A stretch of DNA of 64,000 nt from Brachyhypopomus gauderio (taxonomy: Eukaryota; Chordata; Actinopteri; Gymnotiformes; Hypopomidae): assembly GCF_052324685.1 (NCBI RefSeq), contig NC_135218.1:11911858-11975857 (forward strand), written 5' to 3'. The notes below the pieces were generated by a model, which was not told the DNA's origin, made no database searches, and was given only the letters and a program-made list of their open reading frames with translations. Shown piece after piece: positions 56,703 through 64,000 of this stretch. Made by a program: the position numbers and the translations under genes. Position 1 is the first letter of the stretch. Every line of letters begins with the position of its first letter.

Positions 56703-56940
56703 GGGAGATGTCACTCACTCTGTGGTGTCTTTTCCCCCCACAGAGAAACAGTAACGAGGTGTGCAGAGCACGCGGGGGAGGGTGGGTTGGCGCACGGGTG
56801 ATAGGTGTTGTGTGTTGTTATTATAATAATTATTAATTTAACTAATATTATTAAACAATGAAATTATGATTATGTGGACTTTGCTTGTTTTCACATTTTT
56901 TAATTGTTCATTTGTAAAAAAAAAAAAAAAAAAAAAAATG
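56703..56940 (+). repeat. hAT-element 3' tail, copy 2, ending in A-run
   Basis: It matches 26300-26560 in order (CACTCACTCTG, CCCACAGAGAAACAGTAACG, GATTATGTGGACTTTGCTTG). It ends in about 22 A, then a GCGCCCC-rich segment typical of these hAT ends. Confidence 0.7.
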
Positions 56941-57044
56941 CATGCACGCGAGCGCCCCCCTAGACAGACGGCGCCCCTAGCATTTGCCAATATTGCCTAA
57001 TGGAAGGGCCAGCCCTGCCAGAGCATGCCAGAGAATGCCAGAAC

Positions 57045-59116
57045 CAGAGCCCTATAGAGAGAGAGTCGCGTCAACTCCGTTCACTCCAATGGACCAGTTT
57101 TTTTACAGCAATGGCGGATCGTGGAGCCTGTCAATAGTTCCCGGAAGTTAGCAGCAAATACGAGCAGCGCAGTCAAACTGGAGCAGTGGACCATCTGTGA
57201 TACACTTTTACAGGTTAGTACGCTTAAAAAATCAGATTGTGTATTATAAGGACATCGGAATCAAATTAGCATGTGCATTAAAATGTGAATTAAAGCATTT
57301 TAGTGAATTATCCACCTATTAATAAGCAGATTTAGGGAACTAAATCTATGCTAAGACAACGCGAATACGGTTAGCGAGATTTCACATTAACGACCGACAG
57401 CCTATTAATTGTAAATTCCTCTCTTAATGCCATTTCACCTAAACGCGATGTTTTTGCGGGGTAGCTAGTATTGGTTAAATATAACATTTGAGTGTGATTG
57501 TAGAGTGTGTTGGGTCGAGGAGGTAAAATGAAGATATCCATTTTGGAGTACCGGCTAACGTTTTATTTCCTTTTATTTTATTTATCTATCCTTTTATTTA
57601 TTTTATTTTCCTTTTTATTTCGTTTTATTTATTTTTATTTTATTTTATTAACGTATTTCCTCAGTTTTTGAAACTGCTGGATATAAAATACGTATACTAT
57701 TTAGTGTGATTAAGTTTTAAATATTCTATCACTTAAAGAAATAATATAATTATTAGGAGTTCATACTTATTATACCTGTGTCAACACTATAGCTGTGATC
57801 AGCAGCTATGGGCCCTGTCTTTACAGGTCCAGTGGTGCATCGTAGTGCAGGGGGCTTCCTCTTTCTGAGTGCGGGGCGATGTACAAAAATGGTGGGAACA
57901 GCATCTGTTCTCAGCCTAGTCTTGCCCTGTTTGGTTTTGATGAACTGGTCTGCCTCAAAATGTGCCTGCAGAGTGATGTGAGTTTACTCCTCACACATGA
58001 CAACTCAGTTTTGTCTACCCATATACATATCCCACAGTGGGTGAATACACAGTATTAGAGAACACTTACTGGATACGTATACACTCATTACACGTATAAA
58101 AAACAACCAAGGATGTGCAACAAGTTCATATTCATATCACATCAATACTCATAATAATCATTTTCTCCTGTCTTTTTCTCCTCTCTCTCTTTAAGCCAAA
58201 GAACCATAGGGGATTCAATGGAGCCTGCAACTAGATAGCACCCTCACCCTGCACCCGAGTCTGTCTGGAGTCTTTGATTTTTTTTGTTCACTATTCTGTA
58301 TTTTAATAAATCAGGCATTAAGCTTTCCAATAGTGTGTTTATTGTGAAAAGTGCAAATGCAGTGTTTGATGATTACCTCACATATATATTTGCTGTTGTA
58401 ATCTTTAGTGAGGGTAAGATTGCTCCTGCTTAGTTGAGACAACCATTTTTTTCTCCTCTCAGTATCAGTGGGGAAACCATACATTTTTGCTCGATTGGAG
58501 CATCCCCATGCAACACAGCAAACCATGGTGGACACTACACAAACAACACAGAGGAAAGGAAACAGAAAAACTGCTTGACATGATATTAATATTTGAGATT
58601 ATTAGAGATTTAATTAATTAATTGCTGTAAATAAGTGTGTATTAAAAAGACAAGATATATATAATTTATCAATGTATATGTCATATACTGTCTGGATGTA
58701 AATGTAATGTGTTTTAATGTACCCTTTTAAAGCATATTTCTGCACAATGAAGTCAAAGAAAATTTTCCTTCTGTCAGAAAATGTACATTAGTCATTTAGA
58801 TTACTTAGGTCACCAATACCATGGGATTACAGATTAATCTAATCTGAATTTCTCACCCCTTCCTGTCCCTTTAAATATATAAATGAACGTAATATATAAC
58901 AATTATAAAACAATCAAAGCATTAAACAGCAATGTGCTCTAAAATTAGCCTAAAGTTGGTCGCCATATGTTCACAATAATCCTCAAATCGCAGTTCTGTC
59001 TATGTGTTTATGCGCTCAAATTGAACTTCCTGGAACTATCGGAAGTCTCCGTGAATCACGTGACCATCAAGCGTTTTGAACTTCCGTTGTCGCGACTCTC
59101 TCTCTATACGGCTCTG
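57045..59116. mobile_element. P-superfamily-like element, perfect 8-bp target duplication
   Basis: GCCAGAAC flanks exactly (57037-57044 and 59117-59124). The termini are inverted: CAGAGCCCTATAGAGAGAG (left) and CTCTCTCTATACGGCTCTG (right), with similarity continuing through AGTCGCG. An 8-bp duplication and an internal THAP exon suggest the P-element superfamily. The 2,072-base length and absence of a catalytic domain make it non-autonomous. Plus-strand parts (an exon-like block ending near 57214 at ACTTTTACAG|GTTAG, and AATAAA at about 58306) may belong to a transcript I cannot resolve. Confidence 0.7.
58377..58526 (-). CDS. THAP-domain first exon (fragment)
   Basis: The ATG at 58526 opens MVCCVAWGCSNRA (C-x4-C), with KMYGFPTDTERRKKWLSQ (the conserved FP and W of THAP domains) and LTKDYNSKYICE. 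It ends in phase 0 at a GTAATC donor, where the rest of the finger (the HF and AVPT box) should follow in the next exon. None was found to the left inside the element. It is unbroken over 50 codons. Confidence 0.6.
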
Positions 59117-59124
59117 GCCAGAAC

Positions 59125-59595
59125 ATGCCGAACAAGCCGGAACATGCCACATTTCACCGCGGTCAAGCTATCCGCGCTTTTGCGATTCATCCGTGCTTTA
59201 AATCTTATTGCGCCTATATGCTTGATTTTACGGTATTTCGCTGCTCACCGCATACTAAGGCTGTCTAAGCACCGAGAAACACTTTGCTATTATTTAAAGA
59301 GCTTTCTCTACATTCATAAATACTTTACTTGATTTAACTAATTTATTTGCAACATTAAACACAATTAGTAATGTATTTCAATTGCTTAATAAACACTGAA
59401 CAAAATAGTTTTAATGTTTGTATTTAGTCTATTGTAGGGCTCCACTACCAGCAATAATGGACTATTGCAATGCTGCAAATGTTCAGGGCAGGGGGTTACT
59501 CCATGACTATACATGTTTTTAATAAATCTAGTCCTTATATTTGTAATGATGTTTAAATGTTTGTTTAATTCTGAGACTGTGGTTTCCTATTTGTC
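59125..59595. other. No gene recognised
   Basis: An ORF crossing the P-element boundary at 58967-59332 has no recognisable domain and is not supported. The rest is AT-rich and leads into the satellite. Confidence 0.5.
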
Positions 59596-62401
59596 TGAAT
59601 ATTCCCATAATGCCAAAAAAATCCTACTACCACCCAAGAATGGGTAGCCTTTGCTTATCCCCGGTGCAAATATAGACAGATTCTGCTGTACCATTTTTAA
59701 AAAATCCACATTGAAGTCTTAAATTTTGTTAGGGCTTGGAGATAAACTTAAATGACAAGATTTAAAGCACTCATGTAAATAGGCTCAATTTCTCGGAAAT
59801 CTCCCATAATGCCAACACAATTCCACTGCTGCATGAGAGTATACACCCTTACCTATCATCACAGTAAGTATTAACAGGTTTCACTGTATCATTTCCTCAT
59901 AAATCCATTTTAGGTTCACAATGCATTTAGGCGAATTAAAGCACTCATGTCAAATAGGCTGAATTAGGACATCAATTTCTCAGAAATCACCCATAATGCC
60001 AACACAATTCCACTGCTGCATGAGAGTATACACCCTTATCTATCATCACAGTAAGTATGAACAGGTTTCACTGTACTATTTCTTCATAAATCCATTTTAG
60101 GTTCATAAAGCATTTAGGCAAATTAAAGCACTTATGTAAAATAGGCTGAATTAGGACATCAATTTCTCAGAAATCTGCCATAATGCCAAAACAATTCCAC
60201 TGCTGCATGAGAGTATACACCCTTATCTATCATCACAGTAAGTATGAACAGGTTTCACTGTACCATTTCCTCATAAATCTATTTTATCTTCATACCACAT
60301 TTAGGCGAATTAAAGCACTCATGTCAAATAGGCTGAATTAGGACATCAGTTTCTCAGAAATCACCCATAATGCCAACACAATTCCACTGCTGCATGAGAG
60401 AATACACCCTTATCCATCATCACAGTAAGTATGAACAGGTTTCACTGTACCATTTCCTCATAAATCCATTTTATCTTCATACCACATTTAGGCGAATTTA
60501 AGCACTCATGTCAAATAGGCTGAATTAGGACATCAATTTCCCATAATGCCAAAACAATTCCACTGCTGCATGAGAGTATGAACCCTTTACTATGACCACA
60601 GTAAGTATGAACAGGTTTCACTGTACCATTTCTTTATAAATCCATTTTAGGTTCACAATGCATTTAGGCGAATTAAAGCACTCATGTCAAATAGGCTGAA
60701 TTAGGACATCAATTTCTCGGAAATCACCCATAATGCCAACACAATTCCACTGCTGAATGAGAGTATGAACCCTTACCTATCATCACAGTAAGTATTAACA
60801 GGTTTCACTGTATCATTTCCTCATAAATCCATTTTAGGTTCACAATGCATTTAGGCGAATTAAAGCACTCATGTCAAATAGGCTGAATTAGGACATCAAT
60901 TTTTCGGAAATCTCCCATAATGCCAACACAATTCCACTGCTGCATGAGAGTATACACCCTTATCTATCATCACAGTAAGTATGGACAGGTTTCACTGTAC
61001 CATTTCTTCATAAATCAATTTTATCTTCATACCATATTTAGGCGAATTGAAGCACTCATGTCAAATAGGCTGAAATAGGACATCAATTTCTCAGAAATCA
61101 CCCATAATGCCAACACAATTCCACTGCTGCATGAGAGTATACACCCTTATCTATCATCACAGTAAGTATGGACAGGTTTCACTGTACCATTTCTTCATAA
61201 ATCCATTTTAGGTTCATAATGCATTTAGGTGAATTAAAGCACTCATGTAAAATATGCTGAATTAGGACATCAATTTCTCAGAAATCTGCCATAATGCCAA
61301 CACAATTCCACTGCTGCATGAGAGTATACACCCTTAACTATCATCACAGTAAGTATGAACAGGTTTCACTGTACCATTTCCTCATAAATCCATTTTATCT
61401 TCATACCACATTTAGGCGAATTAAAGCACTCATGTCAAATAGGCTGAATTAGGACATCAATTTCTCAGAAATCACCCATAATGCCAACACAATTCCACTG
61501 CTGCATGAGAGAATACACCCTTATCCATCATCACAGTAAGTATGAACAGGTTTCACTGTACCATTTCCTCATAAATCCATTTTATCTTCATACCACATTT
61601 AAGCACTCATGTCAAATAGGCTGAATTAGGACATCAATTTCCCATAATGCCAAAACAATTCCACTGCTGCATGAGAGTATGAACCCTTTACTATGACCAC
61701 AGTAAGTATGAACAGGTTTCACTGTACCATTTCTTTATAAATCCATTTTAGGTTCACAATGCATTTAGGCGAATTAAAGCACTCATGTCAAATAGGCTGA
61801 ATTAGGACATCAATTTCTCATAATGCCAAAACAATTCCACTGCTGCATGAGAGTATGAACCCTTTACTATGACCACAGTAAATATGAACAGGTTTCACTG
61901 TACCATTTCTTTATAAATCCATTTTAGGTTCACAATGCATTTAGGCGAATTAAAGCACTCGTGTCAAATAGGCTGAATTAGGACATCAATTTCTCGGAAA
62001 TCTCCCATAATGCCAACACAATTCCACTGCTGCATGAGAGTATACACCCTTATCTATCATCACAGTAAGTATGGACAGGTTTCACTGTACCATTTCTTCA
62101 TAAATCCATTTTATCTTCATACCACTTTTAGGCCAATTAAAGCACTCATGTCAAATAGGCTGAATTAGGACATCAATTTCTCAGAAATCTTCCATAATGC
62201 CAAAACAATTCCACTGCTGCATGATAGTATGAATCTTTAACTATCATCACAGTAAGTGTGGACAGATTTCACTGTACCATTTCCTCATAAATCCATTTTA
62301 GGTTCATTCTGCATTTAGGCGAATTAAAGCACTCATGTCAGATAGGCTGAATTAGGAAATCAGTTTCTCAAAAATCTCCCATAATGCCAAAACAATTCCA
62401 C
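59596..62401. repeat. About 188-bp satellite array, roughly 15 monomers, with higher-order repeat
   Basis: The monomer contains CCATAATGCCAACACAATTCC, ACTGCTGCATGAGAGTATAC, CATCACAGTAAGTATG, CAGGTTTCACTGTACCATTTC, GGCGAATTAAAGCACTCATG and ATAGGCTGAATTAGGACATC. CATAATGCC recurs at about 59803, 59991, 60178, 60366, 60542, 60728, 60914, 61106, 61289, 61478, 61636, 61817, 62006, 62190 and 62381. Diagnostic variants (GAGAGAATACACCC, then CCCTTTACTATGACC) recur together about 1.1 kb apart. The most diverged monomers are at the left edge. The array stops mid-monomer at 62401. Confidence 0.95.
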
Positions 62402-62454
62402 TGGGGTGGAATGGTCAGGGGTAATCTCTTGACTTCTTGTAATTTTAACTTTTT

Positions 62455-64000
62455 CTTCTTCTTCTTCTTCTTCTTCTTCGTCTTTCGGCCATTCCTGTTT
62501 AGGGGTTGCCACAGCGGGTCAAACTCCTCCATCTGGCCCTGTCTTGAGTGTCCTCCACTGACACACCAGCCACTCTCATATCCTCTACCACTGCATCCAT
62601 AAACCTCCTCTTAGTTCTACCTCTCCTCCTCTTGCCTGGAAGTTCCATCCTCAAGACTCTCCTACGAATATACCTCTCCTCCCTCCTCTGTACATGTCCA
62701 AACCATCTCAATCTCGCTTCTCTAACTTTATCTTCAAAACATGCTACATGTGCTGATCCTCTAATAAAATCATTTCTGATCCTATCCTTCCTCGTCACTC
62801 CAAATGAGAATCTCAACATCTTCATCTCAGACACCTCCATCTCCCTCACCTGTCTCTTTGTCAGTGCCACTGTCTCCAGTCCATACAACATAGCAGGTCT
62901 CACTACTGTCCTATAGATCTTTCCTTTCATTCTAGCCGACACCCTTCTATCACAGATCACCCCAGACACTCTACACTACCCTGCCTGCACTCTCTTCTTT
63001 ACCTCTCTTTCACTTCCTCCATTACTCTGTACCCTCGACCCTAAATAGGTAAACTCGTCAACCTTCACCAAATCAACTCCTTGTAACTGGACCTGTCCAC
63101 CGTCTGCCCTATCATTCACACACATGTACTCTGTTTTACTCCTGCTCACTTTCATTCCCCTGCTCTCCAAAGCATATCTCCATCTTTCCAAGCTCACCTC
63201 CACCTGCTCCCTACTCTCACTACAGATCACAATGTCATCAGCAAACGTCATAGTCCAAGGGGACTCCTGCCTAACCTCGTTCGTCAGTCTGTCCATGACA
63301 ATTGTGAACAGGAAGGGACTCAGGGCTGATCCCTGATGTAGTCCTACCCCCACTTTAAACCCGTCTGTCATTCCTACCGCACATCGCACTGCTATCACAC
63401 TGTTCTCATACATATCCTGCACCACCCTCACATACTTTTCTTCTACTCCTGACTTCCTCATACAATACCACAGCTCCTGTCTTGGTACTCTATCATAAGC
63501 TTTCTCTAAGTCAACAAACACACAATGTAACTCCTTCTGTCCTTCCCTATACTTCTCCATTAACTCTCAAAACAAACATAGCATCTGTGGTGCACTTAGC
63601 TGGCATGAAACCATACTGCTGCTCACAGATCTCTACCTCTCCTCTAAGCCTAGCTTCCAATACTCTTTCCCACTGTTGACTGATCAACCTTATTCCCCTG
63701 CAATTACTAGAGCTCTGAACGTCGCCCTTATTCTTGAAAATTGGCAACATTATGCTTCGTCTGCACTCCTCAGGCATCTTCTGAACTTCCAAGATTCTGT
63801 TAAATAACCCAGTCAAAAACTCCACTGCTGTCTCTCCCAAACATTTCCATACCTCCACTGGAATATCATCCGGTCCAACTGCCTTACCACACTTCATTCT
63901 CCGAATTGTAGCCCTTACTTCCTCCTTGCTCACCTGGGGCACTTCCTAATTCACAACCTCTACCTCTTCTAACCTTCTTTCCCTTTCATTCTCTTGATTC
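62455..64000 (-). pseudogene. RTE-like non-LTR retrotransposon (runs off the window)
   Basis: On the minus strand: CGKAVGPDDIPVEVWK (RT start), QYGFMPAKCTTDAMFVLR, FVDLEKAYDRVPR (motif A Asp), GLHQGSALSPFLFTIVMDRL, MTFADDIVICSES (motif C FADD) and FTYLGSRVQSNGGSEREV. After that come YRTVVRPAMLYGLETVAL and a basic C-terminus, RWFGHVQRREERYI. A frameshift near 63550 and a TAG at about 62976 break it. The 3' end is short and finishes in a (GAA)n tract (62455-62480 on the plus strand as TTC), as RTE-type LINEs often do. Clade assignment is tentative. Confidence 0.75.

Noticed and set aside
58967-59332. 121-codon plus-strand ORF
   Set aside because: It crosses the right terminus and target duplication of the P-like element and has no recognisable residues.
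59596-62401. CRISPR array or bacterial-type repeat
   Set aside because: Contiguous 188-bp monomers without unique spacers in a vertebrate context; this is a satellite.

Overview
The window is vertebrate DNA and almost certainly from a teleost fish. It carries three spliced host genes of vertebrate type (klhl10, hemk1, cish), with GT-AG introns and codon phases that fit. It also has the dense mix of young and old DNA transposons, LINEs and LTR elements, and the long (GT)n tracts, typical of fish genomes. Genus and species cannot be told from the sequence alone.

Layout. 1-3.3 kb: the 5' four coding exons of klhl10 on the minus strand; the last Kelch repeats lie left of the window. 3.6-5.0 kb: a THAP-bearing, TTAA-flanked Kolobok-like transposon. 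6.3-10.1 kb: several copies of a PIF/Harbinger-like non-autonomous family. 12.7-20.6 kb: a complete 11-exon hemk1 (mitochondrial release-factor glutamine methyltransferase; the exons sum to 338 residues). 21.3-22.7 kb: cish (SH2/SOCS-box cytokine-signalling inhibitor) on the minus strand, tail-to-tail with hemk1, as in mammals. Its middle exon cannot be found. 23.7-25.0 kb: an almost full-length, broken Tc1-like element. 26-28.5 kb: hAT remains and a non-LTR element with a restriction-like endonuclease, interrupted by a second LINE.

28.9-31.3 kb is the most unusual stretch. On the minus strand I can build a five-exon gene in which every intron is phase 0 and every exon is open. It encodes a 341-residue Ala/Arg/Asp-rich protein and sits behind a CRE and TATA box. 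The exons and introns look tandemly duplicated. It lies head-to-head with a plus-strand exon resembling the start of integrase/KRBA2-like proteins, across a short region with three NRF1-like palindromes.

31.6-47.1 kb reads as one old EnSpm/CACTA-like two-gene transposon (tnp2-type transposase plus a DUF4806-type second gene). It is split by nested insertions: a 9-bp-TSD MULE-like element, two LINEs, an 8-bp-TSD hAT element placed just after the second gene's start codon, an LTR fragment, and Harbinger-like MITEs. 50.0-56.1 kb: a minus-strand Ty3/gypsy element (LTR, gag, protease, RT/RNase H/integrase) that is truncated and broken. 56.2-59.1 kb: a hAT transposase tail and a P-superfamily element (8-bp TSD, THAP exon). 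59.6-62.4 kb: a ~188-bp satellite array with higher-order structure. 62.4 kb to the end: an RTE-like LINE on the minus strand, running out of the window.

All calls come from reading the sequence and remembered family features. No search was run.
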